The notes under the pieces were generated by a model. That model made no database searches, had not been told where the DNA came from, and saw nothing but the letters and a program-made list of their open reading frames with translations. Shown piece by piece: positions 33,588 to 44,019 of a DNA stretch of 64,000 nucleotides; the first letter of the stretch is position 1, and every line of letters starts with the position of its first letter. The translations under genes and the position numbers were made by a program. Source of the DNA: Diplonema japonicum (taxonomy: Eukaryota > Euglenozoa > Diplonemea > Diplonemida > Diplonemidae); assembly GCA_964019335.1 (NCBI GenBank), contig OZ025666.1, positions 250,501 to 314,500 on the forward strand. The letters are read 5' to 3'.

Positions 33588-34184
33588 ACCCCAAACAACC
33601 AGGTCTTCGAGGGTGAGCGTTCGATGACGAAGGACAACAGGCTTCTCGGGAAGTTCGAGCTGTCGGGGATCCCTCCCGCCCCCCGTGGTGTGCCGCAGAT
33701 CGAGGTGTCGTTCGACGTTGACGCGAACGGGATCCTCACCGTGGGTGCGGAGGACAAGGGCTCTGGCAGCAAGGAGGCGATCACGATCACCAACGACAAG
33801 GGAAGGCTCAGCGAGGAGGAGATCGAGAAGATGGTTCGCGAGGCCGAGGAGTTCCAGGAGGAGGACAAGAAGCTGAAGGAGAGGGTGGAGGCGAAGAACG
33901 CCCTCGAGTCGACCGCCTACAACCTGAAGAACCAGGTGAACGACGACGAGAAGCTCGGCGGGAAGCTCGACGAGGACGACAAGACGGCGATCGAGGAGGC
34001 GGTGAAGGAGGCTCTTGACTGGTTGGACGAGAACCCGTCGGCCGACAAGGAGGAGTACGACGAGCAGCTCCAGAGCCTCCAGAGCATCACCAACCCCATC
34101 GTCTCCAAGGTCTACCAGCAGGGCGCCACTGAGGGCGGTGCTGGTGGTGAGGACGAGGACGCGGGCGACTCTGACGAGCTCTGA
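30180..34184 (+). CDS. BiP: ER HSP70 chaperone BiP, copy 2, with giant first intron
   Basis: Same protein as copy 1. Exons 30180-30491, 32412-32882, 32936-33544 and 33603-34184. Exon 1 ends at the same codon and donor (GTATGTTT) as copy 1, and exon 2 resumes after the same TCACAATCACAG acceptor, but the intron between is 1,920 nt instead of 43. The extra DNA is mosaic block B plus about 190 nt of unique sequence. Introns 2 and 3 have their copy 1 positions; intron 3 has 32 A against 30. All reading frames are intact and the Ser-Asp-Glu-Leu end is kept. Whether the long intron is removed correctly cannot be told from sequence; if not, the message would lose the last 550 residues. Confidence 0.9.
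30580..32210 (+). repeat. Mosaic repeat block B, inside BiP copy 2 intron 1
   Basis: Same module family as block A, in the same orientation as the gene. Order: M7 part 30580-30681, M4 30710-30890, M1 5' fragment 30904-30921, M3 30938-31060, M7 31110-31225, M1 3' fragment 31296-31331, M4 5' part 31335-31415, M2 31435-31500, M5 31501-31925, M6 31978-32046, M9 32105-32210. The M2-M5 run matches block A 25228-25725 almost without indels apart from a T-run length. No target-site duplication was identified at either edge. Confidence 0.85.
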
Positions 34185-34893
34185 GCGGTTTCTTGAAGAA
34201 GCCTTTCTTCCTCTTTTTTTTGCGTAACGTTCACAACGAAATCAGGATTTTTTTTTTTATTTAGTTTTTAATTTTTTTGCATCCGAAGAAAAAGAAATTA
34301 AAAAGTAGAAAAGAGGCAAAAAGAGAAATGAAAAGGAGGAAAAAAAAAAAGAAAAAGAAAAGTCACTGTTGCTGACAAGGAAGAGCGAGTTTGGGGGAAT
34401 AAAAAGAATGCGTAAAAGACATATTCATCAGGACCATGACCCTGGGGATGCGTTCGTAAATCCTTTTAAGTCCCTCCTTGCAATTTTTTTTGTTGTCATT
34501 CTTCAATTGATTACTTCGGTTTCTTTTTTTTTTCTTTATTGTTTTTTGTTGCTCCACCCCCCTTTCCTCTTTCTTCAACAGAAAAAAAAAAAAAAAACAC
34601 CCCCCTCTTTTTTTTTCTTTTTCTTTTTTTTTTAAAGCTGACATCTCTGCCTTTGATGTCGTTTCCCCCTCATTTTTCTCCGCACCACATTTCCCCCTTT
34701 CTTTTTTATTTTTCTAAATCAGCTTTTTATTAGAATTGCGACAGTTCTAATAAAAAAATTGTGATTTTTTTTTTTTTTTTTTTACCATCTCCAACCCGAA
34801 AAAAACTTTTTTTTTATTCTAATTCCCCGTCCAACCCCCGCACCCAAAAATTTATTCTTAAAAAGGAGGGGTGGGGTAATAGGAGGTGGGGGA
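34185..34893. other. Intergenic spacer, AT rich
   Basis: 709 nt of A and T runs with a C-rich stretch near 34820. A short inverted pair (AGAATTGCGACAGTTCT near 34732) can form a hairpin. No gene recognised. Confidence 0.65.
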
Positions 34894-37800
34894 ATGCCGC
34901 CGAAGAAATCATTCCATGGGAAGTACCGTAGGAGGCACGACAAGGTGGCCGCAGGGGAGGCCAGGGTACTCTTGATTGTTCTGGAGGACCTGGCGATAGA
35001 CAACAGCGAAGACATCATCCTTAACATGTTTTGGGTGATGGCACAGTTTGGCGTCGTAGAAAAAATCTCCAGATTCTTGAATAATGACATGAAAGAACAG
35101 GTCCTTGTTCAGTTCAAGGAGAGCACCGCTGCTGAAGTCGCTATGTCATACCTTAACACACGCGACGGGCATTTCGACAAAACTAACGGCCACGCCGCGC
35201 GGCCGTGGTCATGCAAGTTCGCAATCGTCCCCTCCTCCGTATCCCAGTTGACCTTCAAAAAAGAAGACGAGCGCAACAGAGAATTCACCGCCTTCAACGA
35301 CAAATTACAATGTGGGGACGAGCTCCCAATTTACGATTTTATATGGGGAAAATATATACAAGGAGAAGGATGGCTCTGTCCAAAACAACCAGACTGCGAT
35401 AAAGGCATGATTCCAACCAAACAGGAAGGTCTTCCTAAGGGTGAAGTTGGTGTATGCGTGTATCTAGCAAGCCTACCAGACATCTCGGCAGAGCAGCTAT
35501 TCAGAGTAGGAGGTCAGTACGGAGTGGTGGTTGCTGCGAAAATGTTGCAAAAGCACTCTGGAAAGGCGCTTTTGCAATACGAGAAAAAAGGCGACGCAGA
35601 AACCGCGAGGAAAAAGCTCGATGGAGTGCAGCTTTTCGGAAAGAAGCTAGTAGTGAAGCAGTCGCCCCACGCCAATGCGTTGCATTGGAATGGTGTTCAA
35701 ACGGAAGAACCGAAGCTTTACAGCATGAAGGACGCACCACCTCCCGAACCGTGCCAGGTTAAGAACCCCCCGTCAAGATTCGTGTGGCTGAAAGGAAGTG
35801 GGGATGAAATCGAGAACGCGGTTGTTTTGCATCTTCACAGTAAGAATGCGTTGCAGCCGGTTATGAAGAGATGCCCTACACACACAATATTGGATTTTAT
35901 GAATATTGAAGATGCGTTCAAGTGTGTGATGCACTTGAATGGGCGGACGTGTCAGCTTGCTGGTGGATTTGAGTTCCGGTTCAGCATGGGGTTTGACCAG
36001 CCTGACATGTTGATACCCCTCACCGCGCCTCTGTTGCACCACGACCTTCGGTCTGCTACCATGCCAACCGCTTCTACACCCGCCCCGCCCCTCGTCTATC
36101 GAATGAAAGCCGACAAAAAAGAAACAATTCAGGGGCTGCTCGTCAGGCTTGAACTTAACGAATATGTATGGAATAACTGGTGGAAAAAGCGTGACAAAAA
36201 AAAATAAAATAAAAAAAATTAACCATCTACCAACGGACCATTTTTGCCCACCAGGGGGTAAATTTTCAAAACTTCAAAAAAAGCTATTCTAGCGCAACGC
36301 CGGGGCTATATGCCCCCGAAAATGCCTCCAGATGTCCCAATTCTAGAGAGAGGGTGCCCACAGCAGGGCCCACCCCCACAACATTGTCAAAAATATCGTT
36401 CCTGAAGTGCTCGAGAGGGGGTACAAAAAACAAGTCAAAAAAAATCGACTGTAAAATTCTATAAAAAGCTATTTAAGGCCTTCTTGTCGCGGTTCGTACG
36501 TGCCCCAGGGCTGGGGGACTTCTTTTTTGACCCCGAGAGGGGTTTCTGGGGGGTATCCCCGGCAAGGTGGCAGTCTTTGAAGCACGGAGTCACGCAAAGT
36601 TGTACCAAGCAGGCTGAACACTGAAATAGGGGTCTTTTCGACTTGAAATGCTTGCACCGCACGTTGCACTACTTTTTCGGGGAAATGGTCCCAGAAGGTA
36701 CTGTCACGGCGCATTGGGGTCTCAGAGCACTCGTTCTGTGTTTCGGGGCATGGTATTGGGGCAGCCTGCTCTGTTGTTGACTTTATCTGTTTAGACTGCC
36801 TCCCTAGTAGCCCTTCGATGACTGCCTCTTTGAAAGGCGTCAATACACTGTCGTTCGTACTCAGGGTGTTGGGGGGCAAGGCTTCTTTCCAAACAAGCCA
36901 AGCATTCGCCAGAGATTTACCTAACAAGTACGAAAATACTTTTAGGGGCCACTTTTAAGTCATAAGGGTGCGTTTATGGCGTTTTGTCGCAGCGTCACCC
37001 AGGTCGGTTCCGCCCATTGCGGTGTTGTAAATATGCACTTGGTGGGGAACAAGATGTCCTTTCCGGCTTTCATTCTCTTTTGGCGGACGGTCAAATTTGA
37101 CTTCACTGGAACATCCAACGTCGATAGAAAGCACACAGGCTTGATGTCATGCCACGTTGTGGTGCAAAGGATGCTCGCGTGCTGGTGGAACTGTGTCCCC
37201 ACGGGATGCGCGTCCTTGGGCTTGCGGCCTCGCTTCTTTGGGGCATCCATGATCTCCGGGAGGCCTTCGCGATAGGTAGAAGTCAGCACGCTTGTTTGTT
37301 TCGCTGTGGAAACACAGATTTCCCAGAATAGTCAAAAAGCGGTCTCTTGACATGACGGTAGCGTACCCAGGTGTAGTTGAGAAACGTGGAGCCAGTGCAC
37401 CAGTAATCAGAATAATCTGGCTTGATATCCAAGTCCATCGACAAAAGGACACCTAGGAAGGTACGCAGAGAAGCAGCATCGAGATCCAGGGAGACACCTT
37501 TTTTAGCCGCATTTGCCACATTGTTCGAAGTTATGACCCGAATAAAGTTTGGACGAGCATTTGGGAGAATATATGGAATGGCGTTGAGCCTCTGATGTCA
37601 AAACAGGGTCCACAAGGATTCCGATCTTCACGAAACCGGATGCCTTCCAACTGCTCCGGCTTTGCCGTCCAATCACCCTGCTGTGACTCGGAATCGGTCG
37701 AATTCGTGTCAGAATCACTGTTTGTATCAAAATTGCATAATAGGGATGAGCCATCAGCGCTGCCATCACTCATAACGTCCTCTTCCGGCCTCTTTCCGGG

Positions 37801-39074
37801 CGCCTTTTTTTGAAGTGATTTTTAAGGGTAAATTTGGGCTGGCGTTTTTTTTTATTTTTTCATTTTCTTGTTAAGTTAGGGCAGCATTTAGTTTATATTT
37901 TTCATATTTTCCGCGCAGGACCCCGCCGGCAAGAAAGGGCCGGGCCGTATTGCATTGAAAGCCCTTTGCGTAAAAGATTTTTTTTCAAATCGTCTATATA
38001 TAGACGCTCGTTGATAGATGGTTAAATAAAAATAAAAAAACAGGGTTACTTTGAAAAACTGGACTCTGAAGGTTACGAGCGTGCGAGCGACCTTGGGGGG
38101 TCGCAACCTGAGAAATTGGAAAAACTCGGTATGTGTTATCCCCTATTTTTTTTTTTTAATTTTTTTTTTTTTATTACTGAAAAAAAAGGTATCAAAGCCG
38201 GCCACGTGAGAAGAATGCTGAACGACGTTGAAAGCTACCAGTTCAGCCACGAGGCGTTCGTCCCGCAGCAGTTCGAAGAGGAGCTGGTATGACAACGAGT
38301 AAAGAAAAAGAAAAAAAAAAAGGATTAAAAAAAAAAACAAAAAAAAAACAGGCTTCGCGGGCGAAGACAGCACCCCCGAATGTGATCCCAAACTTCAACC
38401 TGATTGCCGAGCAGGACAGTGCGAGAAACGGCGCTGGGCCTTTAATAACGAAATCCGTGTGCATCGACCCTCAGTACACAAAGCTGATGGCAGCCGCGGG
38501 AGGCAACGTTGTAACCGGCAACAGCACTGGAGGCAGCGGTGGGACTATACCAGGCCCTGTTGCCCCTGCTCCTGTCCCGATGAAGGCGATGGGTTCTCTA
38601 CATGACGAGGAAGTGCAGGTTTTTTTTTTTTTTTTTGGAGGGGAGGGGAAAAAAAAAAATTCACACAGCGATCCATGACATGCCCGACATCAACCCGCCG
38701 GGGGACGGCTCAAGGTGGTGTGATGTCGTTTATCACATCACTCTCAGGCTCTCCGCCGCTGGACGATCTCAGCAGAAGGACGAAGACGTGCCCAGGTGGG
38801 CCTACTCCGCCTCTCTTTGGCGAACGGCCAGATGAAGACAGTGATGAAATCCTTCAGAGGCTCAGCCTCGAGCTGCAAAGCACAGGGGACATGGCTCGCA
38901 CGAAAACAGCACCTATGGCAGAGGACGAACAGTTTGTTGCCTCTGGGAAAATTACGCTTGAGAGCTTATTGAACGGGACAGACTTTGTATGTGGGGTGGG
39001 TTAGCGGAACTTTAAAAAAAAAAAAAAAGTGGTCTGGTGAACGCTCCCAAACCCTTCCTGGTCGTCCGCGATGA
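34894..39074 (+). CDS. RRM and SAM domain RNA-binding protein
   Basis: Six exons inferred: 34894-36165, 38044-38128, 38189-38286, 38352-38618, 38669-38986 and 39030-39074. Phases agree throughout, giving about 694 residues. Residues about 25-100 and 185-260 look like RRM folds of the PTB/hnRNP-L type (for example Val-Cys-Val-Tyr-Leu-Ala-Ser-Leu-Pro; Leu-Phe-Gly-Lys-Lys-Leu-Val-Val-Lys), with a third divergent one near 285-360. The end of exon 1 (Leu-Glu-Leu-Asn-Glu-Tyr) joins exon 2 (Gly-Tyr-Phe-Glu-Lys-Leu) and exon 3 (Ile-Lys-Ala-Gly-His-Val-Arg-Arg-Met-Leu) to form a SAM domain; this join supports the 1.9-kb intron 1. A Gly/Pro-rich tail follows. A piggyBac element sits in intron 1. Likely role: mRNA binding. 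The last two introns are less certain (the fourth donor is GTTTTT). Confidence 0.75.
36219..36235 (+). repeat. piggyBac left end with TTAA
   Basis: TTAACCATCTACCAACG, the TTAA duplication plus terminal inverted repeat. Confidence 0.88.
36459..37773 (-). pseudogene. piggyBac transposase remnant
   Basis: Broken into several frames, read right to left. The N-terminal Ser/Asp-rich part starts at 37773 and runs to about 37531. After a frameshift comes a segment with Phe-Leu-Gly-Val-Leu-Leu-Ser-Met-Asp and Tyr-Asp-Tyr-Trp-like residues (37519-37283). Next is a segment with Lys-Pro-Val-Cys-Phe-Leu-Ser-Thr-Leu-Asp (to 36960), and then a C-terminal part (36927-36469). The last frame (36662-36459) holds a Cys/His-rich motif, Arg-Cys-Lys-His...Cys-x2-Cys...Leu-Cys...Cys-Phe-x-x-Cys-His, typical of the piggyBac C-terminal zinc-binding domain. 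At least three frame changes are needed, and much of the catalytic core seems deleted, so it cannot move itself. Confidence 0.8.
38009..38025 (-). repeat. piggyBac right end with TTAA
   Basis: CGTTGATAGATGGTTAA; its reverse complement matches the left end at 16 of 17 positions. Confidence 0.88.
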
Positions 39075-40596
39075 CTTTGAGGGGAAAGAAGAAAGAAAGA
39101 AAAAAAGGAGGGGAAAAAAACGGGTTGGGGTGGGGGGGGAAGGAAAAAAAAGTTGTCATCATCTGTATCCCCCCCCCCCCTCTTCATCTATTATTACTAC
39201 GTGCATGCATTTTGTTTTCTTTTATTCCTTTCAAGTCTTCAGTAAAAAAAAAAAAAGCAAAAAAGAAAAAGGAGAGAGAGAAAGCGTGAAAAACCTTGTG
39301 AAAGAAAGAGGGGGGGAGGGGTGTGTGGGATGGAAAAAAAAAAAAAAAGAGAAAAAAAAAGAAAATAATGGAAACCCAAGTGCGCCCAATCAATACAACA
39401 GTTATAGCTAAATAAATTTTAAAATATGAAGTTTTTTTTCTTCTTTTTTTTTTGTGGGCCGTTGCTAACCACTTCGTTCTTATCATTGTGATTTTTTTTT
39501 TGTTCTTCTTCTTTTGCTCTCGCGATCTTCTATTCAGTTCAGCGCATGTGTTTTGGGGTCACAGGGGGGAAGGGCACTGAACGAAACTTGAGAAGGGGGG
39601 GGGGGGGGGGGGAGCGAGAGGGGGGAACAAGGTAGCCCTATCACGCAAAAACTATAACTATAACGTCTATCTTTTCTCTTATTTTCCTTTTTTTTCTTTC
39701 TTCTTCCCTCTTCTCCCGGGGGGGGGGGGGGGGGGGGGGACCACTTTAAAGGTGGAAGGGTAAAAAGAAGAAGGTCTACCTTCAGTCATAAACCCCTTCC
39801 ACCCTCACCCCTCAGTGCTGTTTCTCTGTGTCTTACGTGTCCAAAGCACCCACTTGAACCATTAGTTACTAGTTACTGTTGTCCACTCTTACTTAAAGGC
39901 AACGAGGGTATAGCGATTTGAAAGATGGTTCGAGGGCTATCGGAAAAAAAAAAAAAAAAAAAAAAGCTGCCTACACCGGTGCTCTATCTAAGGGTCCAGC
40001 CCTCGGTTACTTTTAAACCCCCTTTGTGTGAGCTCACAATGACGTGTATTTTTTTTTCTTCTTTTTTTTTTAAGCATTTAGAAAAAGAATATAAGCGTCA
40101 TGAGACGCACGTGTTTCCTGTATCAGGAAGTGTCCCAAATAAAGGGGGGGGGACAAAAAAGCGGGGACAAAAAAAAACATGATAAGGTGGCCATAACCTG
40201 TTGGCTGCTCTCTCCTGCCGCCTCACTGCTTCCCTTCTTCCTCTCTATTCCCTCCCTTCTCCCGTGCCCCTTACATTCCATCACAAAACTAGAATCCCCC
40301 CCCCCCCCTCCCATTTTTTATTTTGAAGACTAGAACAGGTGGATTTAGTGTGAAAAAAAAAATGAAAAGAATTTAAAAAAAAAAGAACAAGAAAAGAATT
40401 CTTGTTCTTTTTTTTTCTTTCTTTTTTTTTCTTTTTTTTTTTCCCTCCTCGAAGTTTTCTCTCCCTGTTTCCCTCCCTCTTCTCCTACTTCTCCCCCCCT
40501 TTTTTTTCTTTCTTTTTTCTGTGGGGACAACATGGGGATTTAAAGAAGTACATCAGATGTGTTGTTCGCTCTCCAGTCGCCACCGCCCGCCACCAT

Positions 40597-40670
40597 AGTG
40601 GAAGAACATGTTTTTTGCAGATGCTGTGCGTGACGAACAGGCGACTGCTTCCCCTGTAATGAAGTAGACA
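40597..40670 (+). repeat. Degenerate repeat, copy 1
   Basis: Begins AGTGGAAGAACATG and ends CCCCTGTAATGAAGTAGACA. Shares GCAGATGCT, GACGAACAGGC and the end block with 41285-41390, with insertions between them. Confidence 0.5.
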
Positions 40671-41284
40671 GTCAGACCACCAACTCTGGCCTCCTTTATC
40701 TTTTTTAAGATTTTTGCAGGGATTTCCCCCTCAAGAACTTCACCGACATTGGCATCCCTTTTTTTTTTTTTTTTAAAAAAAAAAGATATTTCACCCTAAA
40801 TTTCTATAGTTTCTTGAGTAGTTGATCGGCATTCGTTACAAAAGCAATAAAGCAACACGGAGTTTCATTAAATGCATATCAGCCAAGAAAAGTGAGGGAG
40901 GGGGGAAAAAAAATAAGAAAAGAAAAAAAACCCAAGTCGCACCGTTAAAAAAAAGGGGGGGACCAAAGGTATTGAGTAGTGTCTATGAGTTTTTTATTTA
41001 TTTTTTTTTTTCAAATAATTGCAGGAGCTGAGAAGGGGTGTTCTGATGGTTTTTCCCTTACAGGTGTTCTTGCTTTATTGGCAACAAAGAAAAAAAAAAT
41101 AAAAATAATATTGATAATAATAATAAACAACAAAAAGAAAAAAAAAAAAAAGATTCCTGACTGACAAATTCCGAGTTTTTTTTCCCCCCTTCTTTTTTTT
41201 TTAAAGAGCGAAGTACTGATAGTCACGATCACGAGAGACCCAGGACAGGCTGAAGGAGCTAGAAAGGGACTAGTTTGCCGCTCG

Positions 41285-41390
41285 AGTGGAAGAATGTGTT
41301 GCAGATGCTCGGGGAGACGAACAGGCTGCAAACTGCATGAGAGCAGAATCTTGGTTATACTCAGGACGCCCCCCTGTAATCAAGTAGATA
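41285..41390 (+). repeat. Degenerate repeat, copy 2
   Basis: Begins AGTGGAAGAATGTG and ends CCCCTGTAATCAAGTAGATA. About 30 nt longer than copy 1 in the middle. Not part of the M1-M9 module family. Confidence 0.5.
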
Positions 41391-42413
41391 CTTCAATGTT
41401 TTGTTGCACACGTAACGCCACTAGTGTTGCAATCAAAGCCCCATTTTTTTTTTTTTTTTTTCCCTTTTCCCCGCAGGAGATAGGTCCGAGCGTCCATGCT
41501 CATGGAGGGCCTATCATCAATCAGGATTGATATTGTCAGTAAAGCAATATTTGTCAGGAAGAAGAAAAAAATTGCTGCCATTGGGTAACAATCCTGTATA
41601 ATTGACTCCCCCCCCCCCCCCCCAATTTATGCCTACTATGGGAACACCGAGAAAGTTAAGCCCATTGTCTCACCGGAAAGAACGAAAAAAAAAAAAAAAA
41701 CGCCAAATTCCCCCAACCCCCCGCCCTCAGCAGAATTTTTTATTTATTTATCCCCCCCCCATGACGCTTCCTCTCTTGCTGTTGCTTTAGACAGCACTGG
41801 TGGGAATGCAATATTTTCTTCTTTTTTTTTCTTTTTTCTTTTTAGCGGTGTCATAAGGATTATGTACAATAAATATTTTAGTGGGTGACCCGCAATGCAC
41901 GTAACTAGTTTTTTTTTATTTATTTCCTTTTTTTTATTTCCCTCCTCGCAGAAAAACGAAGAAAAATAAAAGATTGGTAGTGGTCAGGTAGCACGTCTGG
42001 ATCTCACACGCTCACTTTTTAAATCGCCCCCCCCCCCCCCCCCCCCTCCCCCAATTCGCTCTTTTCCTTTTTTTATTTGTTTCTTTGAGAACCTTAATGT
42101 CAAGGCTGGTGAGTGGCCAAAAAAAGAAAAAAGAAATAAAAGAATGAATTGAGAGAGAGAGAGAGAAGAATAAAAGAAAACCATCCCCCCCCCCCCCCGC
42201 TGCCCACACTCTTGTCCCTGCAGATGATGACAACTTATTTTTATTTTTTGACATGGTTTCCTTCTACCCAACCTTTTCACTTTTTTTTTTTTGTGTTTTG
42301 CCCTTTTTTTTTCCACGGTTTATTTTTTTTTTTTGTGATTGCAAACAGAAAACCTTTTTTTTTTTTTATATATTATTATTACCTTGATTGCCTCTACAAT
42401 AGATGAAAAAAAG

Positions 42414-42450
<37 letters not shown>

Positions 42451-42469
42451 AATAAAATATAAAAAATAA

Positions 42470-43810
42470 ATGAGTCGCTACTTTCGAAGCCTCCCGTTCC
42501 TGTGCTCCGTGGGGGTCCTTCTAGTGCTGTGTTTTTCTATAGAAAATCCGATTGAAAACCGGCGAATAATAAAACTATTAAGCTCGGGACCTGTAGCGTC
42601 CAGCTTTTTCGGGACGCATTGCGAGGCCCCGAAAGAAATGGAAGAAGGTGCCGCCGAAGGCGTTTTGGGTTTTTGCTTGAAAAGCCCAAGTCAAGCGGAG
42701 AAGGAAGGCATTCGAATATTGCTCCCCAAAGGTGACGAAATAGGACCCAGTGCAGCACCCATTCACAACCCCGACGATACGTTTTTATTGAAAAAGCTCG
42801 AACACCTGCTGGTAGAGGGGTGCCGTGACTACACGATTTCTTCCTGCGGAGCGCTTCAAGAGTACGGTTTCGGCGCGATGCTGAACGGGATGGTGAAGTC
42901 GGCCTCTCTCGCGGTTAGCAGCAACCAATCGTTTTACTACAGAGACCTTGAAGGTATATGGTCAGGCGGCGGCCCTGCAGCGAAAAAAAACCTCTTTCAA
43001 AAATTCTTCCCGAAATTGCCTTGCAGCTCCGCGTGCAGCCTCAACTCCACCATCTCAAACCACAGGACAATCTACTCCTGCAGAACAATTTCAAAACGCA
43101 AGAAGAAATGCAGTCACAGCTCCATCCCATACCCGATCAAAGACCTTCTCCCGCCAACCTGCTCGCCCCTGTGGTGGTCGGGTGGCGTCCTCCACCATCT
43201 CCTCAAAGGCCACAACATTTCCGTTCAAACAACCATGGCTCTCTTGAACATCACACCTGACTCCTACCCGATGCTAGGGGTTCATATTAGGCATGGTGAT
43301 TCTTGTAATGGGATCCTTCATAGGTCAGCAGGCCGGCAATGTGACGCAATTTCCGTGTATGTCCCTATGGTGAACTTCATGGTGAAGAGGTACGGGTACA
43401 AGTCTATCTTTGTTGCAACAGACAACAACGAGCTCAAGGATTTGTTGAAGAAAGGTGGTGTGGGTAAGGTGTTTACGGTGCCCGTTTTCACACCAGACTG
43501 GGAGGTCCCCGTGTTTCGCGACGCGTCCCGGAACCTCACTGCGATCGAACACGCGGCCCCTGGCTCGTTCGACCCCTTGGAAACCGGTTTGCAGTTCATC
43601 ACCGAAACCCTTCTCCTTGCTAAGTGTCAAGGGTTTGTCGGTAAGTTCACCTCGAACTTCTTCCGCAACGCCTATGCCCTTTCTTCTCACGACACCGTCT
43701 CCAAGGGAATATGCTTGAAACCCGTCATCTCACTGGATTCCCCTATGTGCATGGACTTCGCAGTTCGTGGCGGAACAAACTGCCAGACCGGCGAAAGGTT
43801 CTATTGTTAG
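42470..43810 (+). CDS. Fucosyltransferase-like glycosyltransferase, type II membrane protein
   Basis: 446 residues in one exon. An N-terminal hydrophobic segment (residues about 8-25) after Met-Ser-Arg-Tyr-Phe-Arg fits a Golgi type II signal anchor. Residues about 265-435 resemble the GDP-fucose-binding half of alpha-1,6-fucosyltransferases (GT23/NodZ superfamily): a Gly-Val-His-Ile-Arg-His-Gly-Asp-Ser-Cys motif with the key Arg, then Tyr-Val-Pro-Met-Val, Ile-Phe-Val-Ala-Thr-Asp-Asn and a late Gly-Phe-Val-Gly-Lys-Phe-Thr-Ser-Asn-Phe-Phe-Arg-Asn-Ala-Tyr segment. Paired Cys residues suggest disulfides in the lumen. Likely substrate: an N-glycan or surface glycan, perhaps of proteins such as the lectin encoded next. 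Another fucosyltransferase family is possible. A run of about 29 A lies just upstream. Confidence 0.65.
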   Translation: MSRYFRSLPFLCSVGVLLVLCFSIENPIENRRIIKLLSSGPVASSFFGTHCEAPKEMEEGAAEGVLGFCLKSPSQAEKEGIRILLPKGDEIGPSAAPIHNPDDTFLLKKLEHLLVEGCRDYTISSCGALQEYGFGAMLNGMVKSASLAVSSNQSFYYRDLEGIWSGGGPAAKKNLFQKFFPKLPCSSACSLNSTISNHRTIYSCRTISKRKKKCSHSSIPYPIKDLLPPTCSPLWWSGGVLHHLLKGHNISVQTTMALLNITPDSYPMLGVHIRHGDSCNGILHRSAGRQCDAISVYVPMVNFMVKRYGYKSIFVATDNNELKDLLKKGGVGKVFTVPVFTPDWEVPVFRDASRNLTAIEHAAPGSFDPLETGLQFITETLLLAKCQGFVGKFTSNFFRNAYALSSHDTVSKGICLKPVISLDSPMCMDFAVRGGTNCQTGERFYC

Positions 43811-44019
43811 TGCAACGGGCGCAACTACCTTTTCTCATTTACACATTTAGAGTGGCAATACTTTCTTTTTTTTTCTTCTTTTTGTTGGTTTGTTTTATAC
43901 GGGTTCTGGGAACAAAGTATACACACACACAGGCCCTGTAGGGGGAAAGGGGTTGTAGAGGGAAGTGGGGTGTTCTTTTAACAGACCACCTCCCCCACCC
44001 TTCACACCGTACTTATTAC

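Larger units (their letters stand above)
36219..38025. mobile_element. piggyBac-family DNA transposon, defective, nested in an intron
   Basis: Bounded by TTAA on both sides (36219-36222 and 38022-38025), the piggyBac target duplication. Inside are inverted ends CCATCTACCAACG (left) and its reverse complement with one mismatch (right). Each end also has a palindrome: 36301-36318 (GGGGC-TATAT-GCCCC core) and 37991-38006 (CGTCTATATATAGACG). The body of 1,799 bp is shorter than a full element, and the transposase is broken. It lies in intron 1 of the RRM-SAM gene in the opposite orientation, 54 nt after the donor and 19 nt before the exon 2 start. Confidence 0.9.
39075..42469. other. Long non-coding region with low-complexity DNA
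   Basis: 3.4 kb with no gene I can support. It contains a 22-nt G run (39718-39739), a C run near 42027-42045, a GA-repeat near 42150, many A/T runs, and two short islands of normal composition (about 40540-40720 and 41206-41420) that share a degenerate repeat. Short frames here are poly-Phe, poly-Lys or poly-Pro. Confidence 0.7.

Noticed and set aside
32930-33868. 312-residue minus-strand frame opposite BiP copy 2
   Set aside because: Antisense of BiP exons; it exists only because the intron A run is open in this frame, and copy 1 breaks it.
39900-39950. GGTTCGAGG-like box suggesting a tRNA gene
   Set aside because: No matching A box, acceptor stem or cloverleaf could be drawn around it.
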